Shown here piece after piece: positions 30,790-39,560 of a stretch of DNA of 64,000 bases. Numbering within the stretch: position 1 is the first letter of the stretch; each line of letters begins with the position of its first letter. The translations under genes were made by a program, and so were the position numbers. The stretch covers positions 80,559,189-80,623,188 of the forward strand of contig OV884009.1 of the NCBI GenBank assembly GCA_930367205.1, written 5' to 3'. The notes below the pieces were generated by a model. The model ran no database searches. It was not told the DNA's origin and saw only the letters and a program-made list of their open reading frames with translations. The stretch is from Acanthosoma haemorrhoidale (lineage: Eukaryota > Arthropoda > Insecta > Hemiptera > Acanthosomatidae).

Positions 30790-32640
30790 CTTAGTTTTAA
30801 TTTTCTAATAAATTTTGAGTTTATTCTGTACACTTTACCATTTATTTCATATAAATAAGACGTAAAGGCTATTTTTTTTTTTTAATTTTACCATTTTCCC
30901 ATATTTTAGAGAACTTATTTTGTACCAAGATTTCATCATTTACATCAAACATATCAGCTCTTTTACTGGATTTATTATAATATAACTCTTGTTTTGTTTT
31001 AACAACTATAATAGGATCATTCACAATTTTAGGTTTAAGATCATTGATCCCAACACGTAACATTGTCCTAACAGTTCTGCTCATAAGTAACTGTGAAGGA
31101 GATTAGCCCAGGCCGGCAACACTATAATTTCTGTAATTCAGGAGGTAAAGATTAAAATCCTGATTATTACAGAGACATTTCTTAAGCATGAGTTTAATTA
31201 CACCCAACTGTGTTTTCTTCAAGCCTATTGCTCTGAGGATAATTTGGGCTGGTTGTAATTATTTGAAAACACCACTGTTTGGCAAATGTATCCTAATTGC
31301 TAGACAGAAACGGACTATTATCAGCAACAACAATTTTTGGAAAGGCAAATCTAGCAAATATTGGCTTAAGCACTGTTATTACAGGCAAACTTGATTTATC
31401 CTTAATTTTGAAAACCTCGACCCATCTTGAGTAGTAGTCAACGACAACAAGAAAATAATATTTATTATATTCTCCAATATCCATTGCTATTTTGTAAAAT
31501 GGAATATTAGAGATTTCATGTGGACACAGGGAGGGGTTCTTCAATTTTCCTCCTTAGAAACCTTTGGCGAACTTCACATGAATCATATTCCTTACATAAG
31601 ATAAAATGCCAAGGCAATAAAAAAAATTGTTATTTTATTTTTAATCTTTAAAAATCGTAGGTGAGTTTTATGAAGAAGGTTCAAAATGTAATTTTTTAGT
31701 CTGAAAGGAACCAATAACCGATCATTGTAGTGCAGAAGTCCATTATCAAGAGTAATTTCATTATGGAGGTTACAGTAGTGCATTAAGTCATTGTTAAAAC
31801 TACCCTTATTAAAGTTTGCCCATCCTCCATTATAATATCCCATGACTATTGACAATGCAGCATCAGCACTGGTTTCCTGAACAAAATTTTTGTATTCTAC
31901 ATCTGAGAATGACAGTGTTACTCCCACTGTTGAATCTTATCATTCATAGTAACATCATCGCTAACTGGTTCAGGTTCTATATTCCTAGACAACAAATCAG
32001 CAATGACCCTATACTTCCCAGGTAGGTACTGCAATTCAAATTAATATAGAAACAATTTTAGCCTCAATCTTTTAATTCTGTTTTTAATTTTATACAGATA
32101 TTTATGAATAATAGATGTGAGGGGTGAATGATCCATAACCTCTTGATGGCCGAGTAGCTCTTTCTCAATTTGAGCATAATTGGTTACACAATCTTTCAGA
32201 AATTGACTAGCAAATATTGTTGGTTTCCCTTCATCACCCTATAGCATCCTTGCTAATTACTACAGGTTTATTTGGGTTGAAGAAACTTAGGATAGCAAAT
32301 TTCCCAACCATATATTTGATTTTATTCAATTTGACATCATGATTTGATGTCTATTGCCAGATATTACCTTTCTTCAATAACTGCCTTAAATTTGATAACG
32401 ATTCAAATAAACTAGGTAAGTGGCTCCTCAAATAATTGCCCATCACTAAAATTTTTTGAAGACCCTTAACATTCTGAGGGGGTTTTAAATTTATGATTCT
32501 CTTAGGATCTGCTTTAGTCTATTTTTATTAAATAAAAAACCTAGATATTTCACTTCATTGACAAAATATTGGATCTTATTTGGTTTAAATTTTATGCCAT
32601 TATACTACTTGAATAACCTGTTCTACAATTTTTTCCAACT
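30790..32640 (-). mobile_element. Ty3/gypsy pol fragment (RT thumb, RNase H, integrase)
   Basis: The - strand, from 32640 downward, shows an RT thumb/connection block (EVKYLGFLF-like and DPKRIINLKPPQNVKGLQKIL, 32450-32560). RNase H follows (NYAQIEKELLGHQEVMDHS, about 32110-32200). The integrase has a pre-core stretch (31592-31927) and a core with FYKIAMDI, LVVVDYYSRWVEVFKI and KIVVADNSPF, keeping two of the three catalytic acidic residues. The C-terminal DVNDEILVQNKFSK is at about 30900-30950. No gag, protease, RT catalytic site or LTR was recognised. Frameshifts throughout. It abuts viral sequence at about 32640. Confidence 0.8.
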
Positions 32641-32990
32641 CCAACTAGTCTAAGTCTAGTCTTATCGATAACAAGATAATCGAATGGTTTCTCCCAGCAC
32701 AAGGAACATAAATTTTTAAACTGCCTAAAACTAAAATTGGAATTACTCACATGTTCGTCATTAATGTGTTTTAAATTTAATTCATCTTGTTTAAAACAAT
32801 GAGAAAATTTACATTACATCTGATAAGGTTCCTCGGAATGCACACATAACTCTGCGTCAAATAGAAGCAGTCGAGGCCATTATGTCGTCCATAACTATAG
32901 TAGCGCTTAATATCACCTTGATCATCCATTACCACATCGTCGAAAATGCAGATAGAGTTTTTCATTTTGCTCAAAGTCTTTGTCCAAAAG

Positions 32991-34059
32991 TGGACAATTG
33001 GCTGTCGTCTTGAACACATCTATTCAGTCACACAGTTTATTCCGTATTATAGTTTATTCTCCAGTTTAACACAAGTGAAATTTTATTTTCAATTTCTCAT
33101 TAATCGTAATTATTACGATTAATTTTCCGATCAAATTATCGGTTATCGGCAGTTTGGAGGCCGTTTTCTCCTTTCTATTATCATCTGGATGAACTTCACT
33201 ATTTTTCTACGGAATCAAACAAAGACGGAAGAACTACACTATTTCTCTACGGAATTGGATAAAGACGGAAGCCTTTCCTCTACTGCAGCTCGAGGCGGAT
33301 CATATTCTACGTACTACTGGCCGACAAGATACCTCCACAGCCCGGCGTGCTTCATCACGTTCACCAATTTGCGTCACTTGATTTACCCAGGGTATTTAGA
33401 CTTTTATTTAATTGAGCAATTAATAAATTCCTTATAATGAGCTCTTAACAAAAGAATAATAATAATTTATGTCGCTTTCTAATTATAATAATATTATTCT
33501 TATAACATTTTCATTTCAAATTTCAGTCAGCTTAAATAAATCTTATTTGATCACTAGCTATAATAATAATTTTTAAATTATTTGTTTCGGAATTAAACCA
33601 GATGGTTTTTTTTTAATATTTGAAAGATTTTAATTTTTTTTAATTTTGGTTTGTTAAACGGAATTAGTTTTAAGGTAGATTTATTTTTGATATCAAGTCC
33701 TTTCAGGTTTTTCTTGAGCTAGATTGAATCAAATGAAACCATGGTTTTTTAATATTTTATGTGATTGACTTGAACTGATTAATGTTTCTGGAATTGCCAG
33801 ATTAAATGTGTTTTGTTGTGATAATGTTATCAATAAATTAGTGTCAAAAGGGCATTCGGAGTTATTTATCAAATTCCCCTTTATAAGTAAATAATTTATT
33901 CAATCAATTATTTTAAATTTTAATAATACAGCTCAGCAGTTATTTTTCTTTAAGAAAAATAATTGAGTTGGATTGAAGACAGCGAAATTTCCAGAGTTGG
34001 TGCTATAGAGGTAAGGCTGTCCAAGGGTGCAATTTTGCTATCCTTACAGCGCCCTAACA
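32991..34059 (-). mobile_element. LTR-like insertion (probable solo LTR), TSD AAAAG
   Basis: A 1,069-bp insert flanked by direct repeats AAAAG at 32986-32990 and 34060-34064. In - orientation it begins TGTTAGGGCGC and ends AATTGTCCA, the TG..CA rule of LTRs. A TATA-like CTTATAAAGGGG is near 33877-33887 and AATAAA signals are near 33036-33058, towards its 3' end, which supports - orientation. No gag/pol frame is inside, hence a solo LTR. The superfamily is not identified. Confidence 0.75.
33191..33270. repeat. Tandem pair of 40-bp units in the LTR
   Basis: 33191-33230 and 33231-33270 match at 34 of 40 positions (core TACGGAAT and AAAGACGGAA). U3-type internal repeats of this kind are common in LTRs. 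Confidence 0.8.
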
Positions 34060-34387
34060 AAAAGAATGTGTAAAAACCAATTTCAGGGACTCTATTCAGA
34101 ACAGTATTCAAATATTGATATTTAGTTTGATGTAATGTTTTTCCAAATATGTAAACGTTTTCAAATTTTAACCCGTTGGGGTGTAATAAAAGAGCAAGCA
34201 TAACATTAGTCTTTCCACATCCGCTAGGACTGCATATAACAGCTCGTATGCTGTTTGGAAATAATTCACCATGTTTTTGGTGGTCGGGTTTCGTATCTTC
34301 CAGCGATGTTAAGACATTTACAGCTAGAAAACGTTCCGTTAGCACTGCCAATCTCATTTTGGCTAGACATGCGCTGTCCACCGCACA

Positions 34388-34394
34388 TATAAAG
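34388..34394 (+). promoter_or_regulatory. TATA-like element at the viral divergent promoter
   Basis: TATAAAG at 34388-34394 sits 11 bp upstream of ATG 34399 and 35 bp upstream of ATG 34423. A start about 30 bp downstream of a TATA box would leave 34423 as the first usable codon. The opposite ATPase frame begins within 7-35 bp, so any promoter for both genes is very compact. Confidence 0.35.
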
Positions 34395-34398
34395 CCCC

Positions 34399-34818
34399 AT
34401 GGAATTATTTAAGCATTATAGTATGCGACGAACTTTGCACGAAGGAAGAGAGAGGTATATCATCAACAAGTTACCCATTAAATTACATCTCCCAGGTTAT
34501 CAATACTGCGAACCCGGAACGAATTTGAAAAAGAAATTAGCGAGATGTGATAGCGGGCTCAATCCATTGGATCGAGCTGGTAAAGAGCACAATATATACT
34601 ACAGGCAACATAGGGATAGTGAAAGTAGACGCGCGGCCGATAAAATCCTAGGTGAAAAAGCTTGGCAAAGAGTAAGGGCATCCGATTCATCATTAGGGGA
34701 AAAAGCATTGGCTTGGTTTGAAACGATCGCGATGAAATTGAAACGAAAACTAAGGTCCGGAATAAAAAAAGGAATTAAGAAAACAAAACTCAGTTTTAGG
34801 AATCTTGTAAAACCGTGA
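34399..34818 (+). CDS. Parvovirus-VP1-like phospholipase A2 domain protein (endogenous viral)
   Basis: An uninterrupted 140-codon frame from the endogenous virus. In capsid proteins that carry it, this domain is a secreted-PLA2-like fold used during cell entry. Order: an N-terminal segment (NKLPIKLHLPGYQYC); the calcium-loop motif, here CEPGT where the family has (C/L)GPGT; the helix GLNPLDRAGKEHNIYY, where the family catalytic dyad His-Asp reads His-Asn; then ADKILGEKAWQR and a strongly basic C-terminus (KRKLRSGIKKGIKKTK). Both changes should abolish lipase activity. ATG 34423 is a good alternative start given the TATA-like site. The next gene follows within about 50 bp. Alternative: a densovirus relic, but the flanking adenain and ATPase genes argue against that. 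Confidence 0.8.
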   Translation: MELFKHYSMRRTLHEGRERYIINKLPIKLHLPGYQYCEPGTNLKKKLARCDSGLNPLDRAGKEHNIYYRQHRDSESRRAADKILGEKAWQRVRASDSSLGEKALAWFETIAMKLKRKLRSGIKKGIKKTKLSFRNLVKP

Positions 34819-34919
34819 AGAATGACGGTAATAAAAAAACATATCCTCCATCACAGACGCGTCTAAAGCGGCTTATTATACGGTTAAAAGACTTCTCGGC
34901 AACAATGAGTCACCTATAC

Positions 34920-36031
34920 CAGTGGTCGGCAAACCGCGACTCTTTGGCTGGCGCCTCTTCCACGAAATGTTTAGTGCAAGGACGGAATATTATTTATGAA
35001 CTTGCCTTGTAAGTGACAAGTAAACGTCTTGAAACGCAACCTACAGAAAAGAGGCACATTTTTAGAAAGCAACAATAGCACGGATAGTCGCTCCCAAACA
35101 TGTGTATCATTAAGTCCGTCGAATTGCTGCGCGCCGAAATGTACTTAAACTATTTGTAGTTAAAATCCAATACTTTTCGGCGGGCAGCAATTCGACAAAC
35201 AAAGCAGCTTAGGTACAATATGTCAGCTTTGAAATGCAGTTGCTGGATTTAAAAAAGAAAGAATTGTGGAGCTCAAAATTCGAGCGTCTGTATGCCGATT
35301 ATTGGAGAAAAATAAATGTGAATTAAGTATACAGTACAAGTGGTCTGCTTTGAAAGATCTGGAGAGGGAAGATATGTTGATTTTTAACACATGGAATAGT
35401 ATTCCTGACTCATATGATCAACTGAAGAAACTAGCGTTTGCTGTTCTTTCCTTATTTGGGTCTACATATTTATGCGAACAATCATTTTCAAGCATGAACT
35501 TTATCAAGAGTAAATTAAGAAATCGGCTTATCGATGAGAACTTGGAATCGTACCTAAAAGTAAAAACAACAACATACAAACCTGACTTAGCCTTACTTTC
35601 CAAGGAAATGCAAGGCCATTGTTCACATTAGTGGAGTATTTGTAGTTTTTTTTATATGAAATAATTCTTTATTGTGCTAAAATTACAATCTGCCTTATTA
35701 GGCAGTAAGTAATTGAGATAAATGTTCTCTCTAATAATAATAAATGCAGTATTTTTAAGGATACCTTTTATAATATTTAAATTGTTATATTTTCAAATAA
35801 ATATTACTTTTATATAAGTATGATACCAAGTTTTATTTAATGTATAAACTAAGACGTAATCAGCAAAGGCAAGCTCGAGAGTGTACTTTTAATTATAATT
35901 ATACTATATTTCCATAAAAATGTCTCTACCAAAGCAAAGCTTAAGTTTTAAAAAAAAGTGCTCTTTGAATAAACTTCAATTTTGTATTGTTTATATTTGG
36001 CCCTTTTGGATGACGAGTTTGCCAACCACTT
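34920..36031 (+). mobile_element. hAT transposon, internally deleted, TSD ACCTATAC
   Basis: A 1,112-bp element with exact boundaries. The 5' end CAGTGGTCGGCAAAC and the 3' end GTTTGCCAACCACTT are inverted repeats (13 of 15 match). Perfect 8-bp target duplications ACCTATAC lie at 34912-34919 and 36032-36039, the hAT length. Only the C-terminal part of the transposase is left (35266-35634), with the dimerisation domain: KKLAFAVLSLFGSTYLCEQS, FSSMNFIKSKLRNRL and a DENLE helix, of the ZBED/GTF2IRD2-like hAT type. The N-terminal zinc finger and most of the catalytic core are missing, so it is non-autonomous. Confidence 0.9.
35118..35196. repeat. Hairpin inside the hAT element
   Basis: A 22-nt arm at 35118-35139 (GTCGAATTGCTGCGCGCCGAAA) pairs with 35175-35196 at 21 of 22 positions; the loop is 35 nt. 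It is GC-rich compared with the surroundings and lies in the 5' non-coding part of the element. Confidence 0.85.
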
Positions 36032-36330
36032 ACCTATACATCCACGCATCCTCCCAGTACCTAAATCAGGGGGATTCTTGCCATTTATCATGCCCATATT
36101 GGCCGGTTTATCGGGAATAAGATCTTTAGCAGGAGGTGCTGCGAGTGTTATGAAATCGGTCAATGAAGCAAGACACGCTTGAAAATAAATTGGATGAATT
36201 AAAACGTCATAATCTGGCATTGGAAGCTCAGAAGATTGGAAAAGGTCTGTATCTCAAACCATACCCAGGTTATGGACTGTTTATAACACCACCTTCGACT
36301 AATATTACTAGTACTAAAAAGAAAATAGGG

Positions 36331-36722
36331 ATGTCACAAAAGAAAAAGAAACAGCTGATTTGGCTACCATGTAGAGCGCTGACGGACCTCGAGTTGAATT
36401 ATTACGCTAAAAATGTTTTGAAAATTCCATATTTTATCGGCGTTTTCATGGTCGACTCCCTTCCGGATCGCCCTCAACATAGATATGAATCTGCAATCGT
36501 CAACTTTGAGCCAAGTTCAAAAAAGGTTCCCATTGGGTATGTTATGTAAAAAAGAATGATGTAAATTATTTCGATTCATTTGGGAACCTGAAACCGCCTC
36601 CTCAGCTATTAAGATATATGAAAGGTAATGAAATATTCTACAACCGAGAGCGTCATCAAACATGGACTACACTATACTGCGGTCCTCTTTGTCTACAGTA
36701 CTTAATGTACAGTGCTAGTTAA
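36331..36722 (+). pseudogene. Adenain-like viral cysteine protease, frameshifted
   Basis: Maturation protease related to adenovirus endopeptidase (peptidase family C5), found in adintoviruses and Maverick-Polinton elements, where it cleaves capsid precursors. It starts at ATG 36331 (MSQKKKKQ). The N-terminal block ALTDLELNYYAKNVLKIPYF and GVFMVDSLP are typical. A one-frame shift at about 36525-36533, next to an A6 run, moves the rest into a second frame. There the catalytic His (HWVCYV), the acidic residue in YFDSFGNL with the PPPQLLRYM block, and the catalytic Cys (YCGPLCL) are all still readable, ending at TAA 36720-36722. All catalytic positions survive, so the shift may be recent relative to the PLA2 changes. 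No stop separates it from the preceding gene's frame. Confidence 0.8.
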
Positions 36723-36740
36723 AAGTCCTTTATTTAAATA

Positions 36741-36965
36741 ATGAGTTTCGCAGTTACTCTATCTGGCGCTGAAAGCGTCCTGCAAGCAAATGTTTTACCT
36801 CCCATCGAACTGAACGGGGGATATGCCATAGGTCTTTTAACATTTGACACAATTTTATTCCCAATATTGTTAAATATGTGAACGACTAGTTTTGTTATGA
36901 CGATTTAACAATTACAATACCAGAGGGGTCCTATGATATCGAAGGTATTAATATTTATATGTAAG
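36741..36965 (+). pseudogene. N-terminal remnant of a probable viral capsid (hexon-like) protein
   Basis: Begins 18 bp after the protease stop at ATG 36741. It reads SGAESVLQANVLPPIELNGG then YAIGLLTFDT, and reaches a stop at 36879 after a frame loss. A further block TITIPEGSYDIEGI is at about 36905-36950. The order (SG..S.L....PPI.L....Y..GL..F.T, later IPEGSYxIExI) is what I recall from large uncharacterised proteins beside adenain genes in insect virus-like elements, probably the major capsid protein. Sequence identity is lost beyond 36965. Confidence 0.5.
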
Positions 36966-39480
36966 AGCAGTAAGATTTATATGAAATAGTCTAATAATTC
37001 CTCATGGCTGACGGAAAAAATAGAATAGAAACCCGCAGTACGTTTTGTTCCAGCAAATTACAGCAGCTTTTTTTTCAACATTGCTTCGAAAAATAGTGAC
37101 TAATGGAGACTGAGAAGAACACGCGAGTCTGGTCCACGAAGAACACAGGGGAGTTCCCCCGTCATTACAATTATTTAATTAAACCGTGTGCACAATTAAT
37201 AAGTAACTCACCCACCCCAACCTGGGATTGTTCTTTACTAGCATTTTTACTAATTATTTTTTTTAATTCAAGCTTTTATTAACAACATATGTCCTATTAT
37301 ACTTAATCAAAATGTGTTAATCCTCTCCTTCTATACAATAATGAAATCAATCTTATTCTTTTACCACAATCAATTATGAAAGATGTGAATAACTCATATG
37401 CATTGCCAAGACTATAATACTCTAATGACCTTTACTAATAAACCAAGAAATAATAATTCTATGCGTTGGGCAACAAATACAACGAATTCTTGTCTTTGCT
37501 AAAATTTAATTGGTTGTTTATAAGGATTAAAAAGACATTTATAAAAATATATGGAAACTATTTGTTAGTCACTAACTATATTTTATTTCTTATTATATAC
37601 ATCCAGATATTGGCTGAATACACCTTCCTTATTTTTTACTATGTCTTATTAATCTTGTTTGTTATGTTGTGTGTATTAATTTAAAGGTTTTCTTTTAATT
37701 TAATATTGTGTTTACTGACTTTTTTTTATTTTTTTTTATAATTGTTCATCTATGAATTTATTTACTGGAATGATTTAAATAATGTTTTATTTTTTAATTG
37801 AGGGTTACATTTTATTTTACTTTGTCATGTATTGTATGCTGTAAATTATTTTTTTATTTCTACTTATTATTATTCATGTAGGGTTTGGTCCCAGAATACA
37901 TTTTTTTACCATCTATCTTTCTGTTTGTAAATTGTTTCTACTAATAAATAGTTTTTTATAATTATTTCAATAAGAACAAATCCAATAAAATAGAGCTGAG
38001 CATGTCTAAAGCATACTTAAAGGAGGCTACTTAAAACAAGGAAGGAGAAGTTTAAAACATGTTTAAATACCTCAAAGAAATCAAATTCTGGGAAAGGACA
38101 TAAAATATTAAAACCTTCAATAACATGAATGGGTAGACACATAGAATAAATAATAATTAAAACAAAATTTAATCACAAATTAATTATTTATAAACATTTT
38201 TCCAACAATCAATATAAATGTAAAGTAAATTGGTAAATTTCATTTTTAGATATATTTGTAAACCAGCTTTGGAACTAACCAACAATACAAATTTGTATAA
38301 TGTTTCAAAGAAAACTGAGACAATATGATTAGATTTAAAATGTAATTAATATTAAATTGAAGTTACATAAAGAGTTCTGTTCCAAAAGGACAAAATTATG
38401 TTAATATTATTAGTTTTTTTATGTTACTATATATCATCTCAATATTAGGTAATTGGTGTTTTTGTCTGTTAGTTTATAGTATATTAAAATAAACATTTTG
38501 AAAATGCTTTTAGATTTCCAATGGTTCTCATAATTAGAAAATTAATTATTTATTATGTTGAATTAGAAATTTAATGAATTTAAAAAAGGAATATTCTCAA
38601 AAAATTTCATATAGGTAATTGATTTTACCTGACCATAGAACAGGTACCTCTAACATTAACCCAGGTATGCTATGGAAACACCCATAATGTAATTCAAGGG
38701 CCTAGTCCTTGGCAGGACCCTGAGTGGTAGAGATAGGCATGTAGGTAGTCAGAGGGACGGAATTCTGATTACGCATCGGAAAAACTTCTTTTTTGTAGAG
38801 GGCAAAATTTGGCTATTAAAAGATATCTAGGAGGCAGAAGGGGCTCTAGTTTTTTTGTCTTTTGCCCTTGATGCAAACAGTGCTGAGTGAGTATGGGCAG
38901 CTCTCTCTCTCTCATCTTATTCTTTGAGTCCATATGTCTGATTGCTACGAGAGTTAATGAGTCAGGGCCAAGAGATCTGAGTCTAGATGAAGCCAGAATG
39001 AAAATCCTACACCAACCAACAGCGCTGCATATTCATGTTTTTATTAGGTATTTATTATTTTTACATTAAACTGTAATTGTGAAACCATATGTATGCACCA
39101 AGAATCACCACAAAATCTGAGATGTTTTAACTTAAAATAAACCGTTATTCGTTATGATGTTTTCTTCCTTACTTCTTAAAAAATACATTTTTAATAGTAG
39201 GAATCATGGCAATATATGACCCATAAGTACTATTTAAGTAATTAATGACACATTTTATATAAGAGACTAGCAAAGGATTGGGAAGGGTGGAGGAATTTTG
39301 TACCCAATGTTCTTCTAGGAATCAAAGGACATTAAAAAAAAGTATTTTATGACAAATTATTAAATGACAATTTCTTATTAGTCAGCTCTAGAAAAAACCC
39401 ACAATTTGCCATGTTTTTAGAGAGTAAAAGAGACTCACCAAGAAAATAGATGTGGTTTGATGGTTGGTAATTGGCCAACC
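36966..39480. other. No gene recognised; AT-rich
   Basis: 36966-37165 may hold further decayed viral sequence. The rest is AT-rich with long T runs. The frame at 37466-37684 is low-complexity and hydrophobic only because of T-richness. Confidence 0.5.
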
Positions 39481-39482
39481 TA

Positions 39483-39560
39483 TAGACAACCTAATCGTAA
39501 AGGCATCTGAATGGTAATCAGAAGGTTTTGGGTTTGAATCCTGCTCGAATGACTTGTTTT
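39483..39560 (+). repeat. tRNA-like segment
   Basis: CAACCTAATCGTAAAGGCATC, an anticodon-arm-like CTGAATGGTAATCAG, and B-box-like GGGTTTGAATCCT, followed by TTGTTTTT. A tRNA-derived repeat of the type seen at 3707 and 60111. Confidence 0.45.

Larger units (their letters stand above)
32645..34381 (-). pseudogene. Viral DNA-packaging ATPase (FtsK/HerA, A32-like), interrupted
   Basis: Packaging ATPase of an adintovirus/Maverick-Polinton-like virus. The N-terminal half (34381-34065) has Walker A, PSGCGKTNVM, and the usual following block NVYIFGKTLHQTKYQYL. The C-terminal half (32985-32645) has Walker B, ICIFDDVV, followed by YSYGRHNGLDCFYLTQSY and the polar sensor region IPRNLIRCNVNFLIV. Near 32820 the frame shifts and the remaining tail continues in another frame to about 32645, where gypsy sequence begins. 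A 1,069-bp LTR-like element splits the gene between Walker A and B; the two halves are in the same frame once the element and one TSD copy are discounted. The start is unclear: in-frame candidates are GTG at 34381 and ATG at 34357. Divergent from the PLA2-domain gene. Confidence 0.8.
34835..36330 (+). pseudogene. Viral small hydrophobic capsid-associated-like protein, split by hAT
   Basis: The gene is interrupted by a hAT element. Upstream part, just before 34919: VKRLLGNNE frame. Downstream part from 36032: RILPVPKSGGFLPFI, a hydrophobic glycine-rich segment (PILAGLSGIRSLAGGAASV), then a frameshift at about 36165, after which DELKRHNLALEAQKIGKGLYLKPY continues to about 36290. Similar proteins (proline-glycine-rich, with a hydrophobic core and the RHN..A..IGKGLYLKPY tail) follow PLA2-domain genes in related insect elements. 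The hydrophobic segment recalls the membrane-active minor capsid proteins of adenovirus-like viruses, but that role is inference. The tail runs into the protease frame without a stop. Confidence 0.6.

Noticed and set aside
31293..31544. Polinton-type integrase belonging to the viral fragment
   Set aside because: It continues in order with RNase H and RT thumb on the same strand, so it belongs to the Ty3/gypsy relic.
33189..33437. 82-codon + strand frame within the LTR-like insert
   Set aside because: It overlaps the 40-bp tandem repeat and has no protein similarity; probably untranslated LTR sequence.
34399..34818. Endogenous densovirus (parvovirus) relic suggested by the PLA2 domain
   Set aside because: No parvoviral NS1 or capsid beta-barrel sequence is nearby, while a packaging ATPase and adenain protease flank it; a dsDNA adintovirus-like source fits better.
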